From Aggregatibacter kilianii (GTDB lineage: Bacteria > Pseudomonadota > Gammaproteobacteria > Enterobacterales > Pasteurellaceae): DNA of 64,000 bases. The position numbers and the translations under genes were made by a program. Of this stretch, positions 8,540 to 16,907 are shown in pieces (the first letter of the stretch is position 1; the number at the start of each line of letters is the position of its first letter). Under the pieces are notes generated by a model. The model saw only the letters and a list, made by a program, of their open reading frames with translations, did not search any database and was not told the origin of the DNA. Location of the stretch: the NCBI RefSeq assembly GCF_003130255.1, contig NZ_NRCN01000002.1, positions 62,001 to 126,000 on the forward strand, read 5' to 3'.

Positions 8540-9234
8540 TGTTTCATAAGACCAAAATCTTCGTACACTTTCTTGAGTTGTGCGTATAACGCATCGCCCG
8601 CGTTACCGGCAAATTCAATGTCGAAGTTGTAATACACCGCGCCGTTCGGGGCTTTCGCCGGTTTACTGGACAGTGTCCACACCGAAGCAAAACGAGCAGC
8701 TTCACGGATTTGTGGCATGGAGTTCCATTGACGACTGACACGTAACTTGGAGCCTGACATCTGACATAAGACCGGGGTTTTAATTTCTCCGTTCTCGTCC
8801 AACAACACTAACAAGTGATTGTGAGTCTCTTGAATGTCGTATTGTTTCGGGTCGATAGTCGGGTCTTTTAATGCTTCGCGTGCTAATTCTTCGGTGTCAA
8901 ATGACCCCAACATACCGCCGCCCGCGTCGCGTTTACGCCATACGGTGTATTCACGAGTGAAGTGCAAGTTAACACAGTACACCGCTTCGAAGAAGTCTTC
9001 GGTAAGCGTATTCATGAGTAAGCCTGGTTGTGCACCCTCGATATACTTTTCACTGCCGCGTGTGACTTCCGGCGACATCGCCTGTAGCAGTACTAGGCGT
9101 GGGATAAGTTGGTCTTCGGCAGCGACATTTTCGTTTCCTAAGCCCGCGTCAGCAATTGCTTGTGCAGCGAGCATGGCTGCCGGGTTAAAAGTTGTTACTG
9201 CGGTAGATTCAGATGCTTGAGTTTGTTTAGTCAT
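8536..9234 (-). CDS. Conserved phage replication-module protein, possibly ssDNA binding
   Basis: 232 aa. Ala-rich N-terminus, then a compact domain with IPRLVLLQAMSPEV and TVWRKRDAGGG. No enzyme motif is seen. Its place between a nuclease and coiled-coil proteins in a DNA-metabolism operon would suit a single-strand binding or annealing protein, but I do not recognise the family. First gene after the palindromic promoter at 9294-9314. Confidence 0.5.
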   Translation of the reverse strand: MTKQTQASESTAVTTFNPAAMLAAQAIADAGLGNENVAAEDQLIPRLVLLQAMSPEVTRGSEKYIEGAQPGLLMNTLTEDFFEAVYCVNLHFTREYTVWRKRDAGGGMLGSFDTEELAREALKDPTIDPKQYDIQETHNHLLVLLDENGEIKTPVLCQMSGSKLRVSRQWNSMPQIREAARFASVWTLSSKPAKAPNGAVYYNFDIEFAGNAGDALYAQLKKVYEDFGLMKQ

Positions 9235-9293
9235 GGTAGATGTTTCCTTTATATGATGTATGGTGGGTTCTATCTAAACCCACGTAGTGCATT

Positions 9294-9314
9294 TTATAAC
9301 TTTATAGGTTATAA
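9294..9314 (-). promoter_or_regulatory. Promoter with TTATAAC-N7-GTTATAA palindrome
   Basis: Perfect seven-base inverted arms separated by seven bases. Read on the minus strand, the downstream arm supplies a -10 (TATAAA), 60 bp before the gene starting at 9234. The same element recurs at 14956, 27493, 32591, 32787, 39898 and 54289. Confidence 0.7.
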
Positions 9315-9334
9315 AACAAGTTAAAAATCAACTT

Positions 9335-9715
9335 TTAGGCCTTACGTACAGTGATTTTCGCCACCGTTGTAGGCTCTAGCCCTCTGACTTCGACCCCTTG
9401 CGCGAGCAGTTCACGGTAGGCGGTTGCATTTAGTCGGCGCTGGAATAGGTACAACATGTCATTGTCACGGGCGAAGGCATTGAAGTCATCCCAGTCAGTG
9501 ATATTCGGTACAATCTCTTGGGACTTGATCACCTGACCGACACCGCGGACAGTGGCGTTGTCTAGACCGGTTTTATCGAGCGCGACCATCAGTTGCAGTT
9601 CGATTTCGTCTAGCTGTTCTTTAAGGGCTTTATCAGTTTTTGATAGCTCTTGGCGCTGTGCACGGATATGTTGGTATTCTGTAATGAGTGTTTCTAAAGT
9701 TTGTGGTTCGCTCAT
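9335..9715 (-). CDS. Phage protein with N-terminal coiled coil
   Basis: 126 aa. Residues 1-50 are a charged helix with heptad spacing (QELSKTDKALKEQLDEIELQ). The rest is mixed (ITDWDDFNAFARDNDMLYLF) and ends TTVAKITVRKA. Four-base overlap with the preceding coiled-coil gene; the two may interact. Function unknown. Confidence 0.6.
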   Translation of the reverse strand: MSEPQTLETLITEYQHIRAQRQELSKTDKALKEQLDEIELQLMVALDKTGLDNATVRGVGQVIKSQEIVPNITDWDDFNAFARDNDMLYLFQRRLNATAYRELLAQGVEVRGLEPTTVAKITVRKA

Positions 9716-10056
9716 AGTCCAAAATCCTCCGGCTGCGCTACACGTTCAGTGACTTCAACGGCTTCGAGCTCGTTGCTGATGATATATTTCAATTTGCCGA
9801 TGTTTTCGTCGATTTCAGTTAATTTATCCGCTTGCTGTTCGCGGTTCTTGCGCAGCGCTTGTAATTGGCGAGCGGTGTCTGCAATACCTTCAACAGCCTC
9901 CGGGTCTTCGGCTAGTTCGGTAAGTCTAGCTTTGAGCTCTGCTTCCTGTTCGGCGCTTTTAGCGGCGTCTGCATACACCGCTCGGCGTTGGATAAGTAGT
10001 TTAAGTTTTTGGATAGCTTTTAAGGTGCGGTCGTAGTTAAAGTTGATAGTTGCCAT
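9712..10056 (-). CDS. Coiled-coil phage protein
   Basis: 114 aa, almost entirely helical with Ala/Glu/Leu heptads (AKSAEQEAELKARLTELAED). Starts 3 bp after the helicase stop and overlaps the next gene by four bases. Probably an accessory of the replication module; function unknown. Confidence 0.6.
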   Translation of the reverse strand: MATINFNYDRTLKAIQKLKLLIQRRAVYADAAKSAEQEAELKARLTELAEDPEAVEGIADTARQLQALRKNREQQADKLTEIDENIGKLKYIISNELEAVEVTERVAQPEDFGL

Positions 10057-10059
10057 AAG

Positions 10060-11427
10060 TTAGTTTTCCTTTTTGAAGTTAGTAGTTAATGCGGCGTAGG
10101 ATAATAACTCGTCCATCGCGTCGAGTTTCACACCGAGCTTGTCGTAGACGTCAAGTTCGACTGTGTTGGTTGCAGCAATCCGGATAGTCTCCGTCTTGCG
10201 CGTCTGTCCCGCCCGATAAATACGATGGCAGAACTGTTGGTAGTGTTCAGCATTATATGTCGGTGACGCCCAGATAGTGCGGTTACCCCGGGTCAATGTC
10301 AGCCCATGGCCGGCCGATTGTGGATGCGCAAATACCACTCGAAGTTTGCCCGACTGGAAGTCATCGACAATTTTTGCTCGTTCCTGGGCGGGGGTTTCAC
10401 CGTCAATTACAGCAAACGCCAGTTTTCGTTTGGCTGCTTCTTCGGTCAACGCGATTCGCTCGTGGCGCCAGTTGAACGCCACAACACAATGGTCGGTTTC
10501 TTCGACGAGGTCGAGCACCAGTTTATAGCGTTCGGTATGGATGACATGTGCTTGGCCTTGTTCGTCATACACTGCACCTGTTAATAATTGGAGTAATTTA
10601 CGTAAGCGTACGCCGGCGTTCATCGCACTGATTGCGCCGCTCTCGAGCATGAGCACGGATTCACGTTGGAATTCACGGTACTGCTGCATGATTTTTTGCG
10701 GCAGTTCAGTGTAGATAGTCCGGACATGATTCGGTGGAATTTCAATTACGTCCTCGAATTTCACGCGGAACGTGATGTCTGCCGTCATCGCAGTGCAAAG
10801 CGCCGTTGCTTTTTCTTTGTCTACCCACTTTGTAATCTGCTTCCCGCCCACAGCCAGAATTCGAGGCTCACAAACATGTGCACGGAAGCCGAAGAAGTTT
10901 TTCCCGAGGCGCTCACCGTCGTCTACGAGGTAGAGTTGATGCCAGAGGTCGGTTACAGTGTTTGAGTTCGGTGTCCCGGTTAGTACTACACGATAGGTGA
11001 AGCGGCTCGCGAGTTCTGCCATCGCTTTTGAGCGTGTACTTGTGCGATGTTTATAGGCAGTAGATTCGTCAATGACAAGAGTGTCGAAATCTTTCAAGAG
11101 ATCCAGGTCATCGGCAAGGGCTTTGACGCCGTCATGGTTAATCAGCACGATGTCAGTGTCAGCGGCGAACGCTTTTTTACGGTTCTTGGCGTCGGCAACC
11201 GAATAAGTTAGCTGTGGCGTGAACTTTTTAATGTCTGCGCCCCACGACGCTTCAAGGATTGAAAGCGGGGCTACAACTAAAGCACGTTTACCCGTGTTGC
11301 GGGCAGCAATGGCGTCGAGGGTTGCTCGAGTCTTGCCGGTGCCCGGGTCGGAGAAGTTGCACATCCGCGGATGGGTAAGCCAGAACTCGGTAGCCGCTTT
11401 CTGGTGGGCAAATGGGGCCGGAATCAT
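10060..11427 (-). CDS. SNF2-type superfamily 2 helicase
   Basis: 455 aa. Visible helicase motifs in order: Q-like APFAHQKAATEFW, Walker A DPGTGKTRAT, LVVAPLSILEASW, motif II VIDESTAYKH (DEST), motif III LTGTPNSN, then in the second RecA domain VFAHPQSAGHGLTLTRGN and YRAGQTRKTETI (motifs V and VI). This is the compact SNF2-like form common in phage replication modules, expected to remodel DNA or forks using ATP. A 9-bp gap separates it from the Cas4-like nuclease upstream. Confidence 0.9.
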   Translation of the reverse strand: MIPAPFAHQKAATEFWLTHPRMCNFSDPGTGKTRATLDAIAARNTGKRALVVAPLSILEASWGADIKKFTPQLTYSVADAKNRKKAFAADTDIVLINHDGVKALADDLDLLKDFDTLVIDESTAYKHRTSTRSKAMAELASRFTYRVVLTGTPNSNTVTDLWHQLYLVDDGERLGKNFFGFRAHVCEPRILAVGGKQITKWVDKEKATALCTAMTADITFRVKFEDVIEIPPNHVRTIYTELPQKIMQQYREFQRESVLMLESGAISAMNAGVRLRKLLQLLTGAVYDEQGQAHVIHTERYKLVLDLVEETDHCVVAFNWRHERIALTEEAAKRKLAFAVIDGETPAQERAKIVDDFQSGKLRVVFAHPQSAGHGLTLTRGNRTIWASPTYNAEHYQQFCHRIYRAGQTRKTETIRIAATNTVELDVYDKLGVKLDAMDELLSYAALTTNFKKEN

Positions 11428-11436
11428 AATACTCTC

Positions 11437-12258
11437 CTAGATATTTGAGGCGTCGAAATAGTTTTTACAATGCCCTTCTTTGCCGTACCAGCAGAAGCGA
11501 CAGGCGTTAGCGGACGGGGTTGCCGGGAATTCGGTTGCGGTCGTCATAATCACCGCGCGTTTATGTAGTTGCGGGCGGAACGCGAGTGCTTGTTGTCGTG
11601 TGTACTCACGAATTAATTTTTCGCCTTTGTCTACGTACCAGAATTCAATTTTTACAAAGTCTAGTTCGGGGTAACGCATGAATGCAGCAATAGCGTAATC
11701 CAGACCCTGTTCACCGTGCTTGAGCTCGTTGCCAAATTTCTTACCTGTTTTGTAGTCAATAATCAGCGCTGAGCCGTCACCTTCTGTATAGAAACAGTCG
11801 AGTTTGAACATCGCCCAGTAGACTTTTTCGTCAGGGTCTAATACTGACCAGTGTGGGTCGAACTTCCAGTTCTCCTCGCATGTAACCTTGCCCTCGGTAT
11901 AAGCCTCGCGTAAGGCTTCGAAACCGCGGGTGAATTTGTTAAGCGGAACGGGGATGTCCGTTGGAATCTCGCCACGAACATATTTTTCTGCGACGTCATG
12001 GATTTCGGTTCCACGAGCAGCGGCTGGTGATGTCGGTTCGTAAATTTTATCGATGCGACTGAATGCTACCGAGCGCGGGCATTGCTCATACTTACTTAAA
12101 CTCGAGAACGACCAGCTTGGCACCGGGCCGAGGATAAGGTCGGTCTCTAGCTCGTCTTTCTTTTTGTGAGGTTTTGGTACAAAAACCTTGGTATCTGTTT
12201 CAGTGGCGGTAGATTTCTCCACCGCTTTGCCAACTTTACCGTTCGGGGTGAATTTCAC
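11437..12258 (-). CDS. Cas4/RecB-like PD-(D/E)XK exonuclease with Fe-S cysteines (DUF2800-like)
   Basis: 273 aa. SWSFSSLSKYEQCPRSVAFS carries the first Cys, a His is in ARGTEIHDVAEKY, and the core D-x(n)-E-x-K equivalent is ALIIDYKTGKK. Three more cysteines cluster near the end (CRFCWYGKEGHC). This 1+3 cysteine layout is that of 4Fe-4S Cas4/AddB-type nucleases. Phage versions occur beside primase, SNF2 helicase and PolA, as here. Start and stop overlap the neighbours (ATGA-type). There is no CRISPR locus; it is a phage recombination or replication nuclease. Confidence 0.85.
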   Translation of the reverse strand: MKFTPNGKVGKAVEKSTATETDTKVFVPKPHKKKDELETDLILGPVPSWSFSSLSKYEQCPRSVAFSRIDKIYEPTSPAAARGTEIHDVAEKYVRGEIPTDIPVPLNKFTRGFEALREAYTEGKVTCEENWKFDPHWSVLDPDEKVYWAMFKLDCFYTEGDGSALIIDYKTGKKFGNELKHGEQGLDYAIAAFMRYPELDFVKIEFWYVDKGEKLIREYTRQQALAFRPQLHKRAVIMTTATEFPATPSANACRFCWYGKEGHCKNYFDASNI

Positions 12259-14741
12259 TATCTATCTCCTACTTGATTGAGGTGGATAACTTGGGTCGCC
12301 ATCTCGACTTTTGTTTTTTCTTCGTTTGGCAGACTGTTAACAATGGCATCGACTTGGTCTTTTGGCATGTACCAAGTGACACGGGTACCGCGGGCTCCGG
12401 AAGGTTGTCTCCTACTCTCAACCCCATTCGCTGACAACAGACGACCGAACTTGTTTGCGGTCATCTCTCTCGTGCCCTCAACGAAGTGGTACATAATACG
12501 TAACTCCTCGTTTTCGACGAACGTTTGGCGTTCGAATTTGGCGTCGTGTAGCCATTTGAGCACCACCGTCCGACAACGGGCGGCGACACTCGCCATGGTC
12601 GGGTCGACCTCACGAGCTTCTAGCACTGTGGTGAAGTAATCCAAGTCGCCGCGACGGACTGCGCTAAAGAACGCTTCACTCGACGTTTTACCTGCTTCAC
12701 GGGCCATTTGTTTTGCTTCGTTGTTCAGCGCAATAAATGCCTGCGGAATATTGACTTTGAAGTTGTGCAGGAACGCCGCCATTGCTTCAATCTCGCTTTC
12801 AAGTGCTTTATCTACATTCTCACGGTCATAGATAAATTCCGGGAACGCATCTTTGAGCATGATCTCTTGACGAGGGGCGACATTAAACCGACGGTCATTG
12901 TCCGGGATTGTCAACGCGTTTAAATCGTTAGTTGACATAATCAAGGACGCGTACGAGCGAATCTGCTCCTGCTCTTTACGCATAGCGCGGAGCGTGCGTT
13001 CATCGTCGGTGATTAAGGACTTGAGTGATGCCTCGGTCTTCTTGTGATTGCTCAATGTTTTCATGTTGAGTTCGTCAATCAAGACCAGTAGCGCGTATCG
13101 TTCCCAACCGTTCTTGTCGTCTTCAAAGTTACTGAGTTGCTTCTCGTAAGCGTACTTCTCGCCCCAGAGCGGGCGACACACGGTGCGGTAGAAGATACCT
13201 TTACCTGTGCCTTGTGTCCCTTGTAACACCCAGCAGGTCTGGGCCTTTTTGCGGGTCTGAAAGATATACGCAAACCAGTTTAAGAAGTGACAAATCACTT
13301 GGTCATCGTATGCCAGCATGTGCGAAATGACCTTGTAAATAGTCGGGCACACGAACTGCAACATGGTTGCTGTGTTGTATTCGATACCCTCGACCGGTGC
13401 CTCGTATTGTTTGCGCATATACTCGGTCGGTCGGAACGTGTTTACCAGTGTGTACCCTGTGAGCGGGTCTTCGGTAAACGGCTTAGTTGTCGTTGGGTCG
13501 AATAGGAGTTTTGCCGGTGGTACTTGCTCCGGAAGTGTGCGTCCGTAATGGTTAAACCATAACTCTGCTTTACCTTTGTCAGTGGCAGTTTCGTCCATGA
13601 TAATGGCGTCTTCTTCCGGCGAATATAAAGTTAGTAGATAGTTGGTTGCACCCTCTAGAAACACCATAGGGCGTTTTTCAGTATTTCTGTCTTCTTTGGC
13701 CGGCGTGTGTCCTTTGAACCGTTCAAGGTGCTCGGCGTAAGTGTCCGGGTCAGCAGCCTCAAAGAGGAATGGGTCTTCACCTTTGAAGTTGTAGACGATC
13801 GTCGGGTTGGATAGGTGTACGTAATAAGCATTACTGTCGCCGGTCGGCCCTACGTTATAGTAGCAAAAGCGATCACTATGGTAAGCGTAACGCATACTCA
13901 TGCGTGACGGGTTGTTAATGACCTTGTTGTTACTAATGACCGAATAGGACGCTCTAGTGTATTTGAGGCCCTTATCCTTATAGCATTTAGTTATAATAGC
14001 CTGTTGTAACTGCTCGTTTTGTTCTAAGTCGAGCTTTGCCACCTCAGCCGAGATAGAGGCGAGTTGTCTTAACCCTGGTACGACGACGACGCGTTGGCTG
14101 TTATCTGTAAACGGGTTCTTAACCCCCTCAAATGCCGGCGGCGCGATGTAGATGATTCGACTGTTGTCAGCTAAACATGGGTCAATTAGCCATTTAAGTG
14201 CTTTACCGTGTGCGGTAACAGTGAGCTTGTCGACAAAATACTTTAAGTTTAAGTGCTTGATGTACTCTTTCAGTGACTTAGGACTAATAGCCTGGTCTAA
14301 GAAAAAGTGTAGATGCACACGAGCGGTGTCAGCAATGCCGCACGAGCTTGATGCACAGGCTACAAACGCTGTATCTCTAAGCTCTGGGATGTCTTTGATG
14401 ACTTCTTTGGCGACTGCGGTCAGGCGTTCGGCACCGTATTCACCTTTTAAGCTCATGCCACCGATAGGTAAACCGTCCACGTCAAGTACCATGACACGTG
14501 TTTCAGCGATTGTGTCGGTTTTATTGGCGCGGGATTCGTTGACCAACGGCGATTTTAATGGGCCTTTGTAGAGGCAGTGATTAAGCGCTGCGTGTTCGCG
14601 CAGTTTATTAGCGTAATCTTCAAGGGTGTCGACTTCTTCCACGTGACTGGTGAAGTTTTTCGCCAGCGGGTAAGAAGTGACTTCATTCGATTTGAAGACC
14701 TTATGGAGCGGTATTTTGGCGCTTAGGAACGTGATCTGCAT
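12258..14741 (-). CDS. Primase-superfamily 3 helicase fusion
   Basis: 827 aa from ATG 14741; a TTG 12 bp upstream is open but less likely. The N-terminal part has an archaeo-eukaryotic primase-like site: VMVLDVDGLPIGG, then a second motif R-V-H-L-H-F-F-L-D, and DNSRIIYIAPP. The C-terminal part is an SF3/DUF5906-like helicase with Walker A LQGTQGTGKG, Walker B LVLIDELNMKTL and sensor SLIMSTNDLNAL. It should prime and unwind DNA for the phage polymerase encoded upstream in the same operon. Confidence 0.85.
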   Translation of the reverse strand: MQITFLSAKIPLHKVFKSNEVTSYPLAKNFTSHVEEVDTLEDYANKLREHAALNHCLYKGPLKSPLVNESRANKTDTIAETRVMVLDVDGLPIGGMSLKGEYGAERLTAVAKEVIKDIPELRDTAFVACASSSCGIADTARVHLHFFLDQAISPKSLKEYIKHLNLKYFVDKLTVTAHGKALKWLIDPCLADNSRIIYIAPPAFEGVKNPFTDNSQRVVVVPGLRQLASISAEVAKLDLEQNEQLQQAIITKCYKDKGLKYTRASYSVISNNKVINNPSRMSMRYAYHSDRFCYYNVGPTGDSNAYYVHLSNPTIVYNFKGEDPFLFEAADPDTYAEHLERFKGHTPAKEDRNTEKRPMVFLEGATNYLLTLYSPEEDAIIMDETATDKGKAELWFNHYGRTLPEQVPPAKLLFDPTTTKPFTEDPLTGYTLVNTFRPTEYMRKQYEAPVEGIEYNTATMLQFVCPTIYKVISHMLAYDDQVICHFLNWFAYIFQTRKKAQTCWVLQGTQGTGKGIFYRTVCRPLWGEKYAYEKQLSNFEDDKNGWERYALLVLIDELNMKTLSNHKKTEASLKSLITDDERTLRAMRKEQEQIRSYASLIMSTNDLNALTIPDNDRRFNVAPRQEIMLKDAFPEFIYDRENVDKALESEIEAMAAFLHNFKVNIPQAFIALNNEAKQMAREAGKTSSEAFFSAVRRGDLDYFTTVLEAREVDPTMASVAARCRTVVLKWLHDAKFERQTFVENEELRIMYHFVEGTREMTANKFGRLLSANGVESRRQPSGARGTRVTWYMPKDQVDAIVNSLPNEEKTKVEMATQVIHLNQVGDR

Positions 14742-14917
14742 TTTTGTACCCAATCAAAATCGTCTCGGCATTCTTCGGAACAGAAAAGTTTGTCCGTTGG
14801 CTCATGGCAATAGTGACAGAACCCTGTCGGTTTTAGCGCACCAGCGCGTTTGCGTGTATTTAGGGCGGTTTCGAATAAAAATGTTGAATGTTTTTCAGCG
14901 ATGTCGACGTCGTCCAT
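14723..14917 (-). CDS. Small zinc-finger protein
   Basis: 64 aa. F-C-H-Y-C-H-E-P followed 7-8 residues later by F-C-S-E-E-C-R-D-D-F gives a four-Cys zinc site like the short zinc-ribbon proteins found beside phage replication genes. It overlaps the primase start by 19 bp, so translation is probably coupled. First gene after the palindromic promoter at 14956. Confidence 0.75.
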   Translation of the reverse strand: MDDVDIAEKHSTFLFETALNTRKRAGALKPTGFCHYCHEPTDKLFCSEECRDDFDWVQKCRSRS

Positions 14918-14955
14918 AGTGGTCTCCGGGTATAAGTAGAACCTAAAGAGATATA

Positions 14956-14976
14956 GTATAACTCTTTAGGTTATAA
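14956..14976 (-). promoter_or_regulatory. Promoter with (G)TATAAC-N7-GTTATAA palindrome
   Basis: Matches 13 of 14 arm positions. On the minus strand the downstream arm gives TATACT as -10, about 40 bp before the zinc-finger gene. A second perfect inverted repeat, ACCTAAAGAG at 14941-14950 and its complement at 14962-14971, overlaps it. Confidence 0.65.
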
Positions 14977-15005
14977 TTTAAATTAAATTTTTTCATGCAA
15001 AACTA

Positions 15006-16907
15006 CTATTTTGAGTAATTTTTTGCATATCCCCCTTCGGAATCAAGTGGGAGGTTCGGCATCCAGACCGGTGAAACACACATAAATTCTTGGATTTTAG
15101 CTTGAATATCATCAGGTGTGTATCTCGAGTCGTTGTCCTTGGCAATGACGATGATTTCGTCGTGGACTTGTAACACAATACGGCCTAGGTCGTTTTCGAC
15201 TAGCCAACGGTCGATGTTGTTCATCGCCTGTTTGATAACTATGCCGGCTAAGCACTGGCAGATGTTTTCAATCAGGTTGGCCCCGTAGATTTTTTTCCAG
15301 AATTTACCGTTCCAGTACTCAAGCTCGTCGAGGTCATTGAATCGCAGCCCCGGGTAAGATAAGAATAACCCGTTCGGGAGCAGTAAGCCGTTGTGAATAA
15401 CACGGAGTGGCCCCCATTGCAGGTCAATCTTCGGGTCCATCATCGCAAGTAGCATCTGTTGCGCTACTTGCCAGCTACGGGCAATTTCCGGATATTTACG
15501 GCGATAACCATATACACAGGTCTGTGCTAATTCAAGTGAGCACTCCATCGGTGGTGCACCCATCGGACCTGACTGTAGCGTCTGCTGGAATCGTAGGACG
15601 CCCATACCGTAACCAAGACCTAGGATACAGGTTTTGCCTACGTTACGTTCAGTTTTAGTGGCTTTCGACACCGGGTAATGGTATACAACCTCCTCAGCGA
15701 AGTTTGAATATACATCGAAGCCGTGTCGGAAGGCCTCGACAAGGTCGTTTTGATTAGCAAATGACGCATTCACACGGCAATTACTGACGATGTAACCGTT
15801 ATAGGTGAATCGGTTTCGTGGGCCCGCGTTTATGATGTCCCAGACTTCTGTTTTCGAGGTCTGATTGGTGTAAGATTGGCTCTTTCTATGCACTGTTCCG
15901 GTGTTAGCCCCTGTTTGTGCCACAATAATATTGTTGACGGGTGCCGACCGGGACAATAGTCTCTGGCAAATTTGCTGACAGACATTGATTGACCGTCGTA
16001 ACTTACTACCATGTTGCAGCGTCTTGTTTGTGCGTTTTGTTCGCGGTTCACTAGCCGTATGTTCCCTTCCTCGTAGTGGCCGTTCGTATCTATTCTGTCG
16101 ACTTCCAGTCCAGAATAATCCGGTAACGGCATTAATTGCCATAGATAACGTACGAAGTGCGCCGGAGATTCGAATCGGTTTTCTACCCCCTTGTAGGTCT
16201 TTGACGACGGCTTGTTGGCCTTCAGCCTTGTTGTCATTGCATTGTAGCGACGCTGTAATTGCACCCTTGGTTTTTTTGGTATGTCCGGATAATCCGAATT
16301 TCCACAGCTTTTGCAAGCCGTTGATTTTCCATGCTCTAGGTCGGATGCAGTTACTAACGATTCTTTGCCACAATCGCACTGCACATGCAGGGTTACTTTG
16401 CTCGTGTCTAGCGGTATTGGTTTGTCTAGAACTGTCCATTTCCCGAATCGCTTGCCCGCCAATTTCTCCAACCAGCAGAGCCGCTTTAGTTGACATAGCC
16501 TCGCCCAGCGGTAGTTTGGTCCCGTCGGCAAGATAGACGACGTGGTCAGGTGTCGCCGTAATGCCTTTGTACGTGATGACATCGCGTTCTCCTTTGCATA
16601 TTACTCCGTCATGGGTTATCCACTCTAATCCGTCCCATAGACGGTCTGATAGTTTAATGTCTTTGAGTTTTTTCAGGCCCGAATCAGTCAGCACAAGTCC
16701 ATCTCCGTGGAGACATTCAATATTGCTCGAGTCTGCAACATACACTTGATACCCATCAGGGGCACAGAGCGCGAGGCGGTGGCGTGAACCTCGAGGAAGA
16801 TTCTGGAGGTTTATGCCGTCGCAGTTGTGGACTAGCTTTCCGTTCGCCCAAAAACGGTGACGAGGGCCACAATTAATGATGTCGTATACTGGTTCTGTTA
16901 TCATCAT
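15006..16907 (-). CDS. DNA polymerase (PolA family), C-terminal precursor: split-intein C part, palm, second intein, palm/fingers
   Basis: 633-aa precursor. Residues 1-28 are a split-intein C part. Residues 29-64 are extein (CDGINLQNLPRG to VYVADSSNIE, ending in motif A). Residues 65-376 are a second intein. Residues 377-633 are extein with motif B RNVGKTCILGLGYG and motif C QVHDEIIV. With the partner encoded by 17077-18432, splicing of both inteins would give a ~629-aa family A polymerase (336+36+257). The extein joins exactly at conserved polymerase motifs, which supports the reading. Likely the replicative polymerase of the phage. Confidence 0.92.
   Translation of the reverse strand: MMITEPVYDIINCGPRHRFWANGKLVHNCDGINLQNLPRGSRHRLALCAPDGYQVYVADSSNIECLHGDGLVLTDSGLKKLKDIKLSDRLWDGLEWITHDGVICKGERDVITYKGITATPDHVVYLADGTKLPLGEAMSTKAALLVGEIGGQAIREMDSSRQTNTARHEQSNPACAVRLWQRIVSNCIRPRAWKINGLQKLWKFGLSGHTKKTKGAITASLQCNDNKAEGQQAVVKDLQGGRKPIRISGALRTLSMAINAVTGLFWTGSRQNRYERPLRGREHTASEPRTKRTNKTLQHGSKLRRSINVCQQICQRLLSRSAPVNNIIVAQTGANTGTVHRKSQSYTNQTSKTEVWDIINAGPRNRFTYNGYIVSNCRVNASFANQNDLVEAFRHGFDVYSNFAEEVVYHYPVSKATKTERNVGKTCILGLGYGMGVLRFQQTLQSGPMGAPPMECSLELAQTCVYGYRRKYPEIARSWQVAQQMLLAMMDPKIDLQWGPLRVIHNGLLLPNGLFLSYPGLRFNDLDELEYWNGKFWKKIYGANLIENICQCLAGIVIKQAMNNIDRWLVENDLGRIVLQVHDEIIVIAKDNDSRYTPDDIQAKIQEFMCVSPVWMPNLPLDSEGGYAKNYSK
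15780..16715 (-). other. Intein 2 in DNA polymerase motif A
   Basis: 312 codons. Begins with Cys (CLHGDGLVLTDSG, block A). Block B is GITATPDH with the T-x-x-H motif. Ends VWDIINAGPRNRF (block F) and NGYIVSN, then Cys+1 (block G). The penultimate residue is Ser, not His. It is inserted directly after D-S-S-N-I-E, within motif A. The splicing blocks share one frame that stays open throughout, but the middle shows no endonuclease in this frame; an HNH/NUMOD domain is encoded in another frame (15830-16582). Confidence 0.9.
15830..16582 (-). CDS. HNH homing endonuclease nested out of frame inside intein 2
   Basis: The open frame is 250 codons. The recognisable protein begins near residue 38-41 (base ~16471), probably at a TTG, with L-A-G-K-R-F-G-K-W-T-V-L, a standard HNH-protein opening. 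A zinc ribbon follows (C69, C71, C90, C93). The HNH core is LEVDRIDTNGHYEEGNIRLV at ~159-178, and a NUMOD-like DNA-binding helix region (SYDGQSMSVSKFARDYC, then GLTPEQCIE) ends the protein. It is in frame +1 relative to the intein and polymerase frame. Whether it is made from an internal start, by frameshifting, or not at all cannot be told from sequence. Confidence 0.8.
   Translation of the reverse strand: MSSRTKALRRHLTTSSILPTGPNYRWARLCQLKRLCWLEKLAGKRFGKWTVLDKPIPLDTSKVTLHVQCDCGKESLVTASDLEHGKSTACKSCGNSDYPDIPKKPRVQLQRRYNAMTTRLKANKPSSKTYKGVENRFESPAHFVRYLWQLMPLPDYSGLEVDRIDTNGHYEEGNIRLVNREQNAQTRRCNMVVSYDGQSMSVSKFARDYCPGRHPSTILLWHKQGLTPEQCIERANLTPIRPRKQKSGTS
16824..16907 (-). other. Split intein 1, C-terminal part (28 aa)
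   Basis: Starts at the gene's own ATG and carries blocks F and G: VYDIINCGPRHRF, then ANGKLVHN with the His-Asn end and Cys+1. It closely resembles the end of intein 2. There are no block A or B motifs in this gene before it; those are at the end of the 17077-18432 gene. 28 aa is short for a natural split-intein C part. Confidence 0.88.

Noticed and set aside
11437-12258. CRISPR adaptation Cas4
   Set aside because: Shares the Fe-S nuclease layout, but sits between SNF2 helicase and primase/helicase in a phage operon without Cas1 or Cas2.
14741-14753. Primase/helicase start at TTG 14753
   Set aside because: ATG at 14741 is a standard start in the same frame and lies close to the zinc-finger gene's stop; the TTG has no better ribosome site.
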